A program made the translations under genes and the position numbers. A DNA stretch of 63,225 nt from Enterococcus columbae DSM 7374 = ATCC 51263 (GTDB lineage: Bacteria > Bacillota > Bacilli > Lactobacillales > Enterococcaceae). Below, piece after piece: positions 9,705-19,823 of this stretch; the stretch's first letter is position 1, and each line of letters starts with the position of its first letter. The notes under the pieces were generated by a model. That model made no database searches. It was given only the letters and a program-made list of their open reading frames with translations, and was not told where the DNA came from. The DNA lies in NCBI RefSeq assembly GCF_000406925.1, contig NZ_KE136348.1, positions 561,284-624,508 of the forward strand, given 5' to 3'.

Positions 9705-9756
9705 CACCTAGTCTCAAAAGAAGTGTTTGACAGACTAGGTGTTTACATATTATAAT
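9705..9756 (+). promoter_or_regulatory. rpsD promoter overlapped by a perfect inverted repeat
   Basis: -35 TTGACA (9727-9732), spacer 18 nt, -10 TATAAT (9751-9756). A perfect 10-bp inverted repeat CACCTAGTCT (9705-9714)/AGACTAGGTG (9732-9741) covers the end of the -35 and half the spacer. It could be an operator, or a minus-strand terminator, since read leftward it is followed by GTTTTTCTT. The rest of 9483-9942 is the promoter side of the FNT gene and the roughly 180-nt rpsD leader. Confidence 0.7.
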
Positions 9757-9942
9757 GAACTTTGTGTAAAATAATGCAGCAGAAAAATAGTATCACGTCC
9801 CTAGTTTATCGCTTAGTATTAAGTTCAATTGAGTAACCGCGGCTGCAAAGGTGAAGATTGAAGAATAAACTATACGCATATGAATTTTTCAAACGGATTA
9901 TTTTACTCCAACTATCTATTTTTTAATTGGAGGAATTTATCA

Positions 9943-10554
9943 ATGTCTCGTTATACTGGACCATCATGGAAAATTTCACGCCGTTTAGGTATCTCATTAT
10001 CAGGAACTGGTAAAGAATTAGCACGTCGCCCTTACGCACCAGGTCAACATGGACCTTCAAGCCGTGGCGCTCGTTCTGAATACGGTCAACAAATGGCTGA
10101 AAAACAAAAATTACGTCATATGTATGGAATGAATGAACGTCAATTCCGTAACTTATTCGTAAAAGCAAGCAAAATTAAAGAAGGTAAACACGGGGTTAAC
10201 TTCATGATCTTACTAGAACAACGCTTAGATAACGTTGTTTACCGTTTAGGTCTTGCAACTACTCGTCGTCAAGCACGTCAATTAGTTAACCATGGCCACA
10301 TCTTAGTAGATGGCAAACGTGTTGACATCCCTTCATACCACGTAGAAGTTGGTCAAGTGATCAGCGTTCGTGAAAAATCTCAAAACGTTGCAGTGATTAA
10401 AGATGCTGTTGAAGCAACTGTTGGTCGTCCTGCATTCGTAAGCTTTGATGAAGAAAAATTAGCTGGTTCATTAACTCGTTTACCAGAACGTGATGAATTA
10501 CACCCAGAAATCGACGAAGCACTAGTTGTCGAATTCTACAACAAAAAACTTTAA
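9943..10554 (+). CDS. rpsD: 30S ribosomal protein S4
   Basis: S4 binds 16S rRNA early in 30S assembly. The 203-residue protein starts MSRYTGPSW and has the N-terminal S4 domain ([14 protein letters not shown]) and the S4 RNA-binding fold ([34 protein letters not shown]). I chose the ATG at 9943 because GGAGG lies at the right distance; the open frame extends upstream to 9880 without RBS. The long leader (about 9763-9942) is where S4 autoregulates its own translation in other Firmicutes; this is inference, as I could not verify a pseudoknot. Single-gene unit with a strong terminator. Confidence 0.98.
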   Translation: MSRYTGPSWKISRRLGISLSGTGKELARRPYAPGQHGPSSRGARSEYGQQMAEKQKLRHMYGMNERQFRNLFVKASKIKEGKHGVNFMILLEQRLDNVVYRLGLATTRRQARQLVNHGHILVDGKRVDIPSYHVEVGQVISVREKSQNVAVIKDAVEATVGRPAFVSFDEEKLAGSLTRLPERDELHPEIDEALVVEFYNKKL

Positions 10555-10574
10555 GATTTTTCTATCAATCATTC

Positions 10575-10610
10575 AAAAAGCCATTCAGCAAATTGCTGGA
10601 TGGCTTTTTT
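10575..10610 (+). terminator. Intrinsic terminator of rpsD
   Basis: AAAAAGCCATTCAGC (10575-10589) pairs with GCTGGATGGCTTTTTT (10595-10610) around a short AAATT loop, with T6 at the end. Confidence 0.92.
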
Positions 10611-10702
10611 GTTAATACTATTTATGCTTTTAAAATGAAATCGGCTATACGCATGATTGCCAAAGCTAGTAAGAAACGCTCTTTTGAAACGATCTGTCAA
10701 CA

Positions 10703-11398
10703 TTAATAAAATAATTTTTCGATATCTGTGATAGTCATTGTCGAAGGTGCGGTCAATTCCGTTAAAAGCTCCCCTTCTTTAATAAAGTAAATCCGATCAC
10801 AAATATCTACTATGTACGATAAAATATGCGAAGAAAGTAAGATTCCTTTACCAAGCTGTGCCTGATTTTTTAATATTTGCTTCAATACAATTGCTTGTGC
10901 GGGATCAATCCCTTCAAATGGCTCATCTAATAGTAAAATATCTGGCTGATGAATTAAAGTTACAATCAAATTAAACTTCAATCGCATTCCCTTTGACAAT
11001 TCAACTAAAGGCACCTCTAATGATGCATCTAGTTCAAAAGCAGCCAGCATCTCATTCACCCAGTTTTCATTATAGCTTTGACCGCGAACATCAAAAATAA
11101 AGGATAGATTCTCCTTTAAAGTTAGATACTCATACAAGTTTAACTCAGTAGGTAAATATCCTAAGCTGTTTTGATAAAAGGAACGGTTAACCAAGCGCCC
11201 TTTATAATAGCAAGCGCCTGAAGCCTTCTTTTCCAAATTCGCTAAGGTCTCTAACAAGGTAGTCTTGCCCGCACCATTTTTACCAATTAAACCTACAATT
11301 TCCCCTGAATCAATTTTTAGTGAAATATCCTTCAACCCAAAGCGACTGTTGGCATAACTTTGATTTAATCCTTGCACTTCAAATATAGGAGTGGTCAT
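10703..11398 (-). CDS. ABC transporter ATP-binding protein
   Basis: A 231-residue ATPase subunit. Walker A is GKNGAGKTT, signature VELSKGMRLK, Walker B ILLLDEPFEGIDPAQ and the switch His is in LLSSHILS. I chose ATG 11396-11398 because AAAGGAAC lies 9 nt upstream; the frame extends 13 codons further into the permease gene. The start lies inside the 3' end of the adjacent permease gene (20-nt overlap), so the two are coupled and surely form one transporter. The sequence is of the exporter type (CcmA/NatA-like) without an associated substrate-binding protein. The substrate is unknown. Confidence 0.92.
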   Translation of the reverse strand: MTTPIFEVQGLNQSYANSRFGLKDISLKIDSGEIVGLIGKNGAGKTTLLETLANLEKKASGACYYKGRLVNRSFYQNSLGYLPTELNLYEYLTLKENLSFIFDVRGQSYNENWVNEMLAAFELDASLEVPLVELSKGMRLKFNLIVTLIHQPDILLLDEPFEGIDPAQAIVLKQILKNQAQLGKGILLSSHILSYIVDICDRIYFIKEGELLTELTAPSTMTITDIEKLFY

Positions 11399-12779
11399 CT
11401 TCAATTTGTTCCTTTCCCTTATCAATGAATGAATCATATTGCTGAAAAATTTTAATTAAAATCAGTACAAAAACCCCAAATAAACTAGCAAAAATGCCAA
11501 TAACTAAAAAACTAATAAAAAACACCTGTATCTGACGAGCCAGACAAATTCCCCACACGATAACTAAAAACCAGCATAAAGTATTAATGATATAGCTAAT
11601 GATTAGTACGAAACGAGAGGGTTGATTATAGCCGATAATATAGGGGCGTTTTAAAATAGGAAACAGCATTGTTAACACGAAGTACACAAGTGGTAGCAAC
11701 AAACAAGCTGGCACAAAAACGAGCAATAAGATAAATAATTTGTCTACCAAGCGGTCCGGAATCAATAGCAAGTATACCAATGCATAGGTAAAATAAATCA
11801 ACGTATGAAATCCATAAGCTAGTAGTAACTTATATTTTATTTTATAACGAATAAAGTTCCCCATATTCCTTAGTTGAGACATGCGCATTTTTTCCAAGTC
11901 AAAAGCATAGAGATAAATAGCATATGTGGAACTAACTCCGAGAAAAACTAACAGTGCTTTTATGGGGAATAACCGTATAGCTGAATAAACAGCCAAATGC
12001 GGATTAGAGGCAATAATATATAAAAAGACTAAACTCCCACCTGGAAATAACGCATGAATGAATAAAAAGCTAGACAAAGGGGCTCCCCCTTCGTTAAGGG
12101 CAATCTTAAGCTCACGAATCAATTGTCTACCTTGACGAGAAAGCTGTAGTCCTTTAAACGCTAGATAAAACACCAAGCAAAGCAACAGTACAAAGCTAAT
12201 AAACAGACTTCCTTTTTGATAGTCTAAAAATTGAAACAAATATAAAGCAATGGTTACTGTCTGATAATCAAAAACCGTATTGCCTACCAACAAAAATACA
12301 GTCGAGATCCTTGCTTCATATCTTCTCAAAAATATCCCTAATCCACAGCCTAACAAAATGCAGATAGGAAAAACAATAGATAGCTTTAAAGTCGTGATTG
12401 CATAACCACATAGCACTAACAAAATTACTGCTCTTGAAAAATAAAACACCAAATTCGTTGCCAAATCAACCAGTTTGAACACCTGCACGTGATTAAAGCC
12501 CAGCAAATATAGGGTTCGACAAATAGGCAGACGGACTAAATTTTTCTTAGCAGTATATTGCCCACCAAAATAAAAATAAATCGGAAATAAAATGAGATGA
12601 ACATATACTAGCAGAGAGCCAAATTGAGCACTAGCTACTAACGTTAAAAGAATAGTTGGCATGATAACAATTTCGCTTAATTGATTAAATAGCTGCAAAA
12701 TATTTTCCAAACGATTTTGCATACGCCAATTATTTAGATAAAAGGCTTTCAAAAAACGGTAATAAGTTATTTTTCGCAT
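11379..12779 (-). CDS. ABC transporter permease, 10-12 membrane segments
   Basis: A 466-residue hydrophobic protein with many predicted membrane helices across its full length, starting MRKITYYRFLKAF. It overlaps the ATPase gene downstream and must be its membrane partner. I do not recognise a specific family; the two-gene exporter design with a single large permease is reminiscent of EcsAB-like systems, but no signature motif supports that. The last 20 residues (DSFIDKGKEQIEDD) are charged and cytoplasmic. The 273-nt space upstream holds only the citZ terminator. Confidence 0.8.
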   Translation of the reverse strand: MRKITYYRFLKAFYLNNWRMQNRLENILQLFNQLSEIVIMPTILLTLVASAQFGSLLVYVHLILFPIYFYFGGQYTAKKNLVRLPICRTLYLLGFNHVQVFKLVDLATNLVFYFSRAVILLVLCGYAITTLKLSIVFPICILLGCGLGIFLRRYEARISTVFLLVGNTVFDYQTVTIALYLFQFLDYQKGSLFISFVLLLCLVFYLAFKGLQLSRQGRQLIRELKIALNEGGAPLSSFLFIHALFPGGSLVFLYIIASNPHLAVYSAIRLFPIKALLVFLGVSSTYAIYLYAFDLEKMRMSQLRNMGNFIRYKIKYKLLLAYGFHTLIYFTYALVYLLLIPDRLVDKLFILLLVFVPACLLLPLVYFVLTMLFPILKRPYIIGYNQPSRFVLIISYIINTLCWFLVIVWGICLARQIQVFFISFLVIGIFASLFGVFVLILIKIFQQYDSFIDKGKEQIEDDHSYI

Positions 12780-12940
12780 TGGTTAGACCACCTATTCTTC
12801 GCTAAAAAACACCTTTCTTTTAACTAACAGTCTATTTCTATCTAGATTTTACAAAAATAAAAAAATAAATTCAATATTTTTTAGTATGTTACTGATAATC
12901 CCAAAATAAGAAATCCTATTTACACGCAATCAGCCTTTTA

Positions 12941-12999
12941 AAATAGAAAACGAATATCCAAGCTAGAGAGTACCTTTTCCCCTAGTCTTGAATATTCGT
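12941..12999 (-). terminator. Terminator of citZ
   Basis: ACGAATATCCAAGCTAG (from 12950) pairs with CTAGTCTTGAATATTCGT (ending 12999), with one mismatch and a bulge. On the minus strand TTTTCTATTTT follows. The right arm contains a 13-nt sequence also found in the terminator at 39578-39650. Confidence 0.8.
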
Positions 13000-13052
13000 A
13001 TAATCTTGTTCAGCCTTTTATTGAAAAACCTTACTTGCAGAGAACCCTTGTT

Positions 13053-14420
13053 TTAAATACGATCTTGCAAATCTTGATAGGCGATATCTTCCGTTACTTC
13101 CATGTAGGCAGGGCGAATGATTTTTTGCGCATTCACCAGCTCTTCCATGCGATGCGCTGACCAACCAACAATCCGAGCAATTGCAAAAATTGGGGTATAT
13201 AATTCCTTTGGTAAGCCGAGCATTTCATAAACAAAGCCACTAAAGAAATCGATATTCGCACTGACTCCTTTATACATTTTGCGTTTACTCGCAATAATTT
13301 CAGGCGCAATTTTTTCAACTAAAGCATACAATTCAAACTCTTTGGCGGCTTGTTCTCCTTTTTCCTGTGCCAGCTTAGATACATAACGTTTAAAGATAGC
13401 CGCTCTAGGATCATTATCGGAATAAATCGCATGTCCCATTCCATAAATTAAGCCTTTATGATCAAATGCTTGCTTATCTAAAACGGCCGTCAAATATTTT
13501 CTCACATCATCTTCAGTGTATTCACTTGGCAAGTGCGCCTTTAAATCTTCCATCATTTGTGTCACTTTAATATTGGCCCCACCATGCTTTGGCCCTTTTA
13601 ACGAACCAAGAGCCGCTGCAATCGTAGAGTAAGTATCGGTACCGCTAGAAGTCACTACTCGTGTGGTAAAGGTTGAATTATTCCCACCCCCATGCTCCAT
13701 GTGTAGCACCAAGGCCATATCTAACGTTTGGGCCTCTTGTTTGGTATATTGCTGATCTGGACGCAGCATGGTTAGAATGACTTCAGCTGTACTTAAGTTC
13801 CCTTGAGGATTATGAATATACATGCTGCCACCTTGATCATAGTGATTGTAGGCATGATAAGCATAAATCGCAATCATCGGAAACACGCTAATTAACATCA
13901 ACGATTGATCTAACACATTCGCTAAGGAAATGTCATCGGCTTTTTCATCATAACTTGCCAGTGTTAGAATACTCCGCGCAATCGAATTCATAATATTGGC
14001 AGAAGGAGCTTTCATAATAACGTCTCTAACAAAGTTTGTCGGTAACGTTCTGCGCTGAGTCAACTCATGTGTGAATCTCGCTAACTCCTGTTCGTTTGGT
14101 AGGTTACCAAAAAGTAATAAATATGCAATTTCTTCAAAACCATACCGATTTTGCGAAACAAAGCCCTTAACTAATTCATTAATATCTATTCCGCGATAGC
14201 GCAATTCCCCACCGCCTGGAATCACTTTTCCATCGACTATCTTTTCTGGATAGATTGTTGAAATGGTCGTTAAGCCAGCTAAAACGCCTTTCCCATTTTC
14301 GTCTCTCAAGCCTCTTTTCACCGAATATTTTGAATAAAGTTGCATTTCTATTTTATCATTTTCCTGACATAACGATGCGAGATTCTTCACATAATCTGCC
14401 GAATCTTTTGCGTTAACCAT
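13053..14420 (-). CDS. citZ: Citrate synthase (long type)
   Basis: Condenses oxaloacetate and acetyl-CoA to citrate. The 455-residue protein is of the long type seen in lactococci, streptococci and clostridia, about 80 residues longer than the B. subtilis enzyme, with the extra residues at the N-terminus. Conserved segments include GELRYRGIDI, LHMEHGGGNNSTF, GLKGPKHGGAN-like (SLKGPKHGGAN), YGMGHAIYSDNDPRA (catalytic His region) and GWSAHRMEEL. Good RBS (AGGAGG). It is divergent from acnA-icd across 169 nt rather than in one operon. Its function here is likely glutamate precursor supply, since no other TCA genes are in the window. Confidence 0.96.
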   Translation of the reverse strand: MVNAKDSADYVKNLASLCQENDKIEMQLYSKYSVKRGLRDENGKGVLAGLTTISTIYPEKIVDGKVIPGGGELRYRGIDINELVKGFVSQNRYGFEEIAYLLLFGNLPNEQELARFTHELTQRRTLPTNFVRDVIMKAPSANIMNSIARSILTLASYDEKADDISLANVLDQSLMLISVFPMIAIYAYHAYNHYDQGGSMYIHNPQGNLSTAEVILTMLRPDQQYTKQEAQTLDMALVLHMEHGGGNNSTFTTRVVTSSGTDTYSTIAAALGSLKGPKHGGANIKVTQMMEDLKAHLPSEYTEDDVRKYLTAVLDKQAFDHKGLIYGMGHAIYSDNDPRAAIFKRYVSKLAQEKGEQAAKEFELYALVEKIAPEIIASKRKMYKGVSANIDFFSGFVYEMLGLPKELYTPIFAIARIVGWSAHRMEELVNAQKIIRPAYMEVTEDIAYQDLQDRI

Positions 14421-14517
14421 CCAATAACTCCTCCTTTTTCTAAATATATCAATAAATCATCATGTGATTATAATTATAACACGTTAAAACAAAAATTAAA
14501 TATTTTTAATAAATAAG

Positions 14518-14546
14518 TTTACAATCTTTTTACAAGACCGTATAAT
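14518..14546 (+). promoter_or_regulatory. acnA-icd promoter
   Basis: -35 TTTACA (14518-14523), 17-nt spacer, -10 TATAAT (14541-14546), about 44 nt before the acnA start. The AT-rich 14421-14517 stretch also holds TATAAT-like sequences on the minus strand suited to citZ, but without a clear -35. Confidence 0.8.
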
Positions 14547-14589
14547 TATTCTTAAGTATTCACTACTTATTTCTCTAGGAGGTGTCCAA

Positions 14590-17289
14590 ATGAAGTGGGA
14601 AAACCAACTATCATTACATGATAAAACCTACTTTTTTACTGATCTACAAGCAGTCGCTGATCATTATCAAACATCCATTAGTCAATTACCTTATTCTATT
14701 CGGATTTTATTAGAAAGTGTTGTTCGTCATCAGGATGAAGAGATTACTTTAGAAAATGTCAAACCACTTATTTTATGGCAAGCAGCCAATCCTCAGGGGG
14801 TAGTGCCTTTTAAAACCGAACGTGTCATTTTACAAGACTTTACCGGTGTACCTGCAGTGGTTGATTTAGCCGCGATGCGTGATGCTGTGGTTAAATTAGG
14901 GGGGCAAGCAACAGATATTAACCCTGAAATTCCGGTAACACTAGTGGTCGATCATTCTGTTCAAGTCGATGCTTTTGGTAATCCCACTGCCATGCAGTTT
15001 AATACCGAACGTGAATTTGAGCGCAATGCCGAGCGTTATCAGTTTTTAAAATGGGCGCAACAATCCTTTGATAATTTCGATGTGGTTCCTCCTGAAACTG
15101 GGATTATCCATCAGGTAAATATCGAATCCCTTTCACCTGTCATCTTAGAAAAAACAATCGCTGAGAAAACCTATCTATTCCCTGATACCGTTCAAGGAAC
15201 CGATTCACATACAACCATGATAAACGGGCTAGGTGTACTTGGTTGGGGCGTGGGTGGTATCGAAGCCGAAGCCGCTATTTTAGGAGAAGCTTCTTATTTC
15301 CCTACACCTGAAGTGATTGGGGTAAAATTTGTGGGCCAATTACCAGCCGGCACCACCGCTACTGACCTTGCTTTAGCAGTGACTGAACTACTTCGCAAGG
15401 AAAAAGTCGTTGGTAAATTTGTCGAATTCTTCGGTCCAAGCTACCATCAATTAAGCCTGGCCGATCGCGCCACTTTAGCAAATATGGCACCGGAATACGG
15501 CGCAACCTGTGGCTATTGTCCGATTGATGAAGAAACCCTTAAATACCTAGAAACGACTGGCCGCAGCCAAGAAGTGATTGATCGGGTGGCTGCTTATGCC
15601 AAAGCCAATCATTTATTTTATAACGATCAAGAAACCATCAACTATACCAAAGAAATTTTACTTGATTTAAGCCAAATCGAACCATCCTTAGCTGGACCCA
15701 AACGTCCACAAGATCGTATTGCACTATCCCAAGTAGCCCAAGACTTTGAGCAATCTATCAGTGCACCTGTCGGACCAAAAGGCTTTGGGTTACCTGCCGA
15801 TGAGCTAAACAAAACAGCCACCATTCATTGGCAAAGTGGCAAGCAGACCACCATTCAAACAGGCGATTTATTATTAGCTGCCATTACTAGCTGTACCAAT
15901 ACTAGCAATCCATTTGTTTTGATGACAGCTGGACTATTGGCTAAAAAAGCGGTAGAAAAAGGCTTGAAGGTGCCTGATTATGTCAAAACTTCACTAGCAC
16001 CAGGCTCTAAGGTCGTTACCTCTTATTTACAATCAAGCGGCTTATTAACTTATTTAGAACAGTTAGGCTTTTATCTAGTGGGCTATGGTTGTACCACTTG
16101 TATCGGTAATTCTGGTCCACTTGATCCTGATGTGACTAAAGCCGTACAAGATAGTCAATTATTAGCTGCTTCGGTTCTTTCAGGGAATCGTAACTTTGAA
16201 GGCCGAATTCATCCATTAATTAAAGCAAACTATCTTGCTTCACCTCCATTAGTGATTGCTTATGCCTTAGCCGGTAGTGTCCGCAAAGACTTAACCAAGG
16301 AAGCCTTAGGTGTAGATAATAACGGTCACGCAGTCTATTTAAAAGATATTTGGCCAAGCAATGAAGAGGTCAGCGAATACGTTCAGACTTACGTTTCAAG
16401 ACAAGCCTTTCAGGAAGCCTATCGTCATTTATTTGATGCCAATGAACGTTGGAATGCGATTGAAACAACTAGTAGTGATTGTTATGAGTGGGATGAAAGC
16501 TCTACTTATATTGCTAATCCGCCTTATTTTGAAACCTTACAAGAAAGCTTACCAACACATGGTCAGCTCAAAGATTTAAAGGTATTAGCCAAATTAGCTG
16601 ATTCTGTTACAACTGACCATATCTCACCAGCTGGTAGCATCGGCTTAGATTCAGCAGCTGGCAAGTATTTAGCGAGTCGAAATGTAGCTTATCGTGACTT
16701 TAACTCATTTGGTGCTAGACGTGGTCACCATGAAGTGATGATGCGCGGAACCTTTGGCAATATTCGCTTACAAAACCAACTCGTTCCTGAAATCAATGGC
16801 GGCTATACTAAATACCAACCAACCCAAGAGGTCATGACAATTTATGAAGCAGCGATGAAATATCAGCAAGCTGGTCAAAATTGTATCGTGTTAGCTGGTA
16901 AAGATTACGGGATGGGCTCTTCACGTGACTGGGCAGCTAAAGGGACCCAATTATTAGGGGTAAAAGTTGTTTTAGCCGAAAGCTTTGAGCGAATCCATCG
17001 CAGTAATTTGGTCATGATGGGCGTGATTCCATTAGAATATGTGGACAATCAAACCGCCACCTCACTAGGGCTAACTGGTGAAGAAAGCTTTACGATTGAT
17101 TTCCCTGAAAATCCACAAATCAATCAATTATTAACCGTCACTGCCCAAAAGGAAAATCAAGCGCCGATTCAATTCCAAGCCAAATTACGCTTTGACTCAC
17201 CAGCTGATATTCGTTACTGGCAACATGATGGAATCTTACCGATGATGATTCGTAAAAAAATTACCCAAAGAAAGGCGGCAAAGGCATGA
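14590..17289 (+). CDS. acnA: Aconitate hydratase
   Basis: Isomerises citrate to isocitrate through a [4Fe-4S] cluster. The 899-residue protein is of the AcnA/IRP type. Cluster cysteines are in SCTNTSNP and [13 protein letters not shown]; other family blocks are [31 protein letters not shown], cut here to the segments GTDSHTTM and [11 protein letters not shown], and the swivel-domain [25 protein letters not shown] 7 nt before ATG. The stop overlaps the icd start (ATGA), so both are translated together. With citZ opposite, the three genes make 2-oxoglutarate from acetyl-CoA and oxaloacetate. Confidence 0.97.
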   Translation: MKWENQLSLHDKTYFFTDLQAVADHYQTSISQLPYSIRILLESVVRHQDEEITLENVKPLILWQAANPQGVVPFKTERVILQDFTGVPAVVDLAAMRDAVVKLGGQATDINPEIPVTLVVDHSVQVDAFGNPTAMQFNTEREFERNAERYQFLKWAQQSFDNFDVVPPETGIIHQVNIESLSPVILEKTIAEKTYLFPDTVQGTDSHTTMINGLGVLGWGVGGIEAEAAILGEASYFPTPEVIGVKFVGQLPAGTTATDLALAVTELLRKEKVVGKFVEFFGPSYHQLSLADRATLANMAPEYGATCGYCPIDEETLKYLETTGRSQEVIDRVAAYAKANHLFYNDQETINYTKEILLDLSQIEPSLAGPKRPQDRIALSQVAQDFEQSISAPVGPKGFGLPADELNKTATIHWQSGKQTTIQTGDLLLAAITSCTNTSNPFVLMTAGLLAKKAVEKGLKVPDYVKTSLAPGSKVVTSYLQSSGLLTYLEQLGFYLVGYGCTTCIGNSGPLDPDVTKAVQDSQLLAASVLSGNRNFEGRIHPLIKANYLASPPLVIAYALAGSVRKDLTKEALGVDNNGHAVYLKDIWPSNEEVSEYVQTYVSRQAFQEAYRHLFDANERWNAIETTSSDCYEWDESSTYIANPPYFETLQESLPTHGQLKDLKVLAKLADSVTTDHISPAGSIGLDSAAGKYLASRNVAYRDFNSFGARRGHHEVMMRGTFGNIRLQNQLVPEINGGYTKYQPTQEVMTIYEAAMKYQQAGQNCIVLAGKDYGMGSSRDWAAKGTQLLGVKVVLAESFERIHRSNLVMMGVIPLEYVDNQTATSLGLTGEESFTIDFPENPQINQLLTVTAQKENQAPIQFQAKLRFDSPADIRYWQHDGILPMMIRKKITQRKAAKA

Positions 17290-18548
17290 GTTATCTAACT
17301 GTAGAAAATCAAGGGCTAAACGTTCCTGATCAAGTGACCATTCCAGTCATCCCAGGAGACGGCGTTGGTCGCGAAATCTGGCAAGCTTCCCAAGCTGTGA
17401 TTGATGCGGCCGTAGCCAAAGCCTATCAAAATAAACGGCAAATTCTCTGGCAAAAAATCTTAGCTGGTGAAGAAGCCTTTAAACAAACTGGAACTTATCT
17501 ACCAGAAGCCACTTTAACAGCTATCAAGCAAGCGAAAGTCGCCTTAAAAGGACCTTTAACCACTCCGATTGGTGAAGGGTTCCGTTCTTTAAACGTTACC
17601 TTGCGCCAAACACTAGATTTATTTGCTTGTGTACGACCCGTTCGCTATTTTACTGGGGTACCTAGCCCATTAAAGCACCCTGAAAAAACAGATATGGTCA
17701 TCTTTCGTGAAAATACCGAGGATGTTTATGCGGGGATTGAATTTTTAGCTGGCGAAAAGCAAACCCAAGACTTAATCGCTATCTTAAAGGAACAATTTCA
17801 AGTGCAAAAAATTCGCTTTCCGCAAACCTCTTCTATTGGAATTAAGCCAGTTTCTAAAGAAGGGAGCCAACGCTTAATTGGATCCGCGATTGATTACGCA
17901 CTAGCGAATCAGCGTCAATCAGTCACCCTAGTACACAAAGGCAACATTATGAAGTTTACCGAGGGACATTTTAAAAAATGGGGCTATGAATTAGCCGAAA
18001 CACAGTATGCCGATGTTTGCTTTACTATGCAAACCTTTGAAAAAATTGCTAAAGAACAAGGCAAAGCACAAGCCCAAGCTGCCCTAGAGCAAGCCCAAAA
18101 AGCCGGCAAGCTCATTATCAAAGATGTCATTGCCGATAACTTCTTACAACAAATCTTGCTTTATCCAGAAAAATACGATGTGATTGCCACTTGTAATTTA
18201 AATGGCGATTATATCTCAGATGCTTTAGCTGCTCAAGTCGGTGGTATCGGCATTGCACCCGGAGCAAATATTAACTATCATACTGGTTATGCCATTTTTG
18301 AAGCTACTCACGGCACAGCTCCTGATATTGCTGGACAAGGCAAAGCCAATCCATGCTCGTTATTATTATCAGCAGCGATGTTACTGGATTATCTTGGTTG
18401 GCAAGAAGCGAGCCAACTTATCATGCAAGCCATCGAAAAAGCCATCGCAACTAAACAGGTGACGGCTGATTTTGCACAAGCGATGACAGAAGCAACTTTA
18501 CTCTCTACTCAAGAATTTGGCGAATTATTGGTAGAAATTATTGCATAA
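17286..18548 (+). CDS. icd: NADP-type isocitrate dehydrogenase
   Basis: Oxidative decarboxylation of isocitrate to 2-oxoglutarate. The 420-residue protein has [10 protein letters not shown] at the N-terminus, the substrate-binding [22 protein letters not shown] segment (Ser and three Arg ligands), [14 protein letters not shown], and the coenzyme-binding [13 protein letters not shown]. These are typical of the bacterial homodimeric NADP enzyme, although cofactor choice is inferred. It starts within the acnA stop codon (ATGA) and ends the operon before a strong terminator. Confidence 0.96.
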   Translation: MSYLTVENQGLNVPDQVTIPVIPGDGVGREIWQASQAVIDAAVAKAYQNKRQILWQKILAGEEAFKQTGTYLPEATLTAIKQAKVALKGPLTTPIGEGFRSLNVTLRQTLDLFACVRPVRYFTGVPSPLKHPEKTDMVIFRENTEDVYAGIEFLAGEKQTQDLIAILKEQFQVQKIRFPQTSSIGIKPVSKEGSQRLIGSAIDYALANQRQSVTLVHKGNIMKFTEGHFKKWGYELAETQYADVCFTMQTFEKIAKEQGKAQAQAALEQAQKAGKLIIKDVIADNFLQQILLYPEKYDVIATCNLNGDYISDALAAQVGGIGIAPGANINYHTGYAIFEATHGTAPDIAGQGKANPCSLLLSAAMLLDYLGWQEASQLIMQAIEKAIATKQVTADFAQAMTEATLLSTQEFGELLVEIIA

Positions 18549-18552
18549 AAAT

Positions 18553-18590
18553 AAAAAAGCTGGTAGCAATTTTGACTACCAGCTTTTTTA
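18553..18590 (+). terminator. Terminator of acnA-icd
   Basis: AAAAAAGCTGGTAG (18553-18566) pairs with CTACCAGCTTTTTT (18576-18589) around a 9-nt loop. The symmetric A/T runs allow use from both strands, so it may also end the phosphatase gene. Confidence 0.92.
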
Positions 18591-18627
18591 TTATTCATCA
18601 CTTTCTTAGTACACACCTATATCTCTA

Positions 18628-19440
18628 TCATTTATCCAACACAACCTCTTGCCAGCGATCCGCTATTTTTTCCAAAGCAGTATAGCGTTGCGTTTGCGTA
18701 TCATAGACTAAAATCGGAATGGTCCCACTTTTATTCACATAACCATCAATAAAATAATGACTCGCTTGATCATAATAGACTCGACCAAGATACTCCTCAT
18801 CATCGGCAACTAGCGAAGAATGAAAATGCCCACAAATAATGGTTTTATAAAATTCACCAGTCGTAAATGGATATTTACAAGTATAGATTTCATCTGGCGT
18901 AAAAAGCCGCCAATGTTCTCCTGTTTCTTCATCCACACCCGCATGAACAAAAATTTGCGTGTTCGTTTCCACATAGCGTGGCAATTGGTACTTACGCTTC
19001 AGCCAAGCTAATAGCGCTTGATGACGAGGTTCTACTAGAATCGCTGCTCGCAAGGCTTCTTCTACTGCGGCTAAACGTGCATGGATAGTTGGTGCATCGG
19101 TTTGACTATTAAGGATTGCTTGCAATTTGCTTTCATCAAAGAAGCTCTCAATCGTCACTAACCCCATATTTAGCCCATACCCCACAAACTTCTTTGTCGA
19201 ATAAAATAGCCACTCACACAACCACTCATCATGATTGCCTAAAAGCACCGTCACTTGCCCAGGATAGCGTGTCTCAAAATCCATAATTGTTTGTAAAACT
19301 TGATACGAGTGCTGCCCACGATCGACATAATCACCCAAAAACAGCACTTGATCCTCTGCCTGCAATCGAATCTGTGATAAAGCTTCTTTTAGTGGAGCTA
19401 AACACCCATGAATATCGCTTAACGCATAAATTTTCGCCAT
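18628..19440 (-). CDS. PPP-family metallophosphatase (serine/threonine phosphatase-like)
   Basis: A 270-residue calcineurin-like phosphoesterase close to phage-lambda-type and PrpA-like protein phosphatases. Motifs in order: SDIHGCL, FLGDYVDRGQHS, LLGNHDEWL, VHAGVD and CGHFHS, together the complete dimetal site of the PPP superfamily. I chose ATG 19438-19440 because GAGGTG lies 7 nt upstream; seven more upstream codons lack an RBS. An extended -10 (TGATATAAT) just upstream gives a very short 5' leader. Whether it dephosphorylates proteins or small molecules such as diadenosine tetraphosphate cannot be told. Confidence 0.9.
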   Translation of the reverse strand: MAKIYALSDIHGCLAPLKEALSQIRLQAEDQVLFLGDYVDRGQHSYQVLQTIMDFETRYPGQVTVLLGNHDEWLCEWLFYSTKKFVGYGLNMGLVTIESFFDESKLQAILNSQTDAPTIHARLAAVEEALRAAILVEPRHQALLAWLKRKYQLPRYVETNTQIFVHAGVDEETGEHWRLFTPDEIYTCKYPFTTGEFYKTIICGHFHSSLVADDEEYLGRVYYDQASHYFIDGYVNKSGTIPILVYDTQTQRYTALEKIADRWQEVVLDK

Positions 19441-19542
19441 TTTATTCACCTCAACTACCATTATATCACGTTATTTAAGCGATTTCTGAAGGATTCTCAT
19501 ATTGCATGATAAGGATGAATAGAAAAAGAAAGGTAGAGCAAC

Positions 19543-19724
19543 AAAAAGGGGCTGACCCAAAAGTCCAATATAAAAACTAAATAATAAACTCATCCGAATG
19601 TTCAACAATAATTTTATAAAAAATAAGTTGAACATTCGGATTTTCATCTTTTATGAAAATTTAAAATTATCAAGAAATAATTTTTAAATTTTCTATTTGA
19701 CGACTTTTGGATCAGCACCTTTTT
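19543..19724. repeat. T-shaped palindromic element with 23-bp terminal inverted repeats
   Basis: Outer arms at 19543-19565 (contains GGGGCTGACCCAAAAGTC) and 19702-19724 (contains GACTTTTGGATCAGCACC) match at 21 of 23 positions. Inside are two independent hairpins: ATCCGAATGTTCAAC/GTTGAACATTCGGAT, perfect 15 bp (19592-19641), and an AT-rich one around AATTTAAAATTAT/ATAATTTTTAAATT (about 19656-19692). The 182-bp element has no reading frame. It looks like a non-autonomous mobile element (MITE-like) that can also act as a bidirectional terminator because T5 follows the outer stem on both strands. The remaining bases to 19823 show nothing I recognise. Confidence 0.65.
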
Positions 19725-19823
19725 ATCTATGATACACGACTTCTTTTTTCAGCTAAACTATACCTGTTAGCAATTTCTCAACTTTTTTATTAGCTGCGGC
19801 TTCAGATTATCGCATTTTATCAC

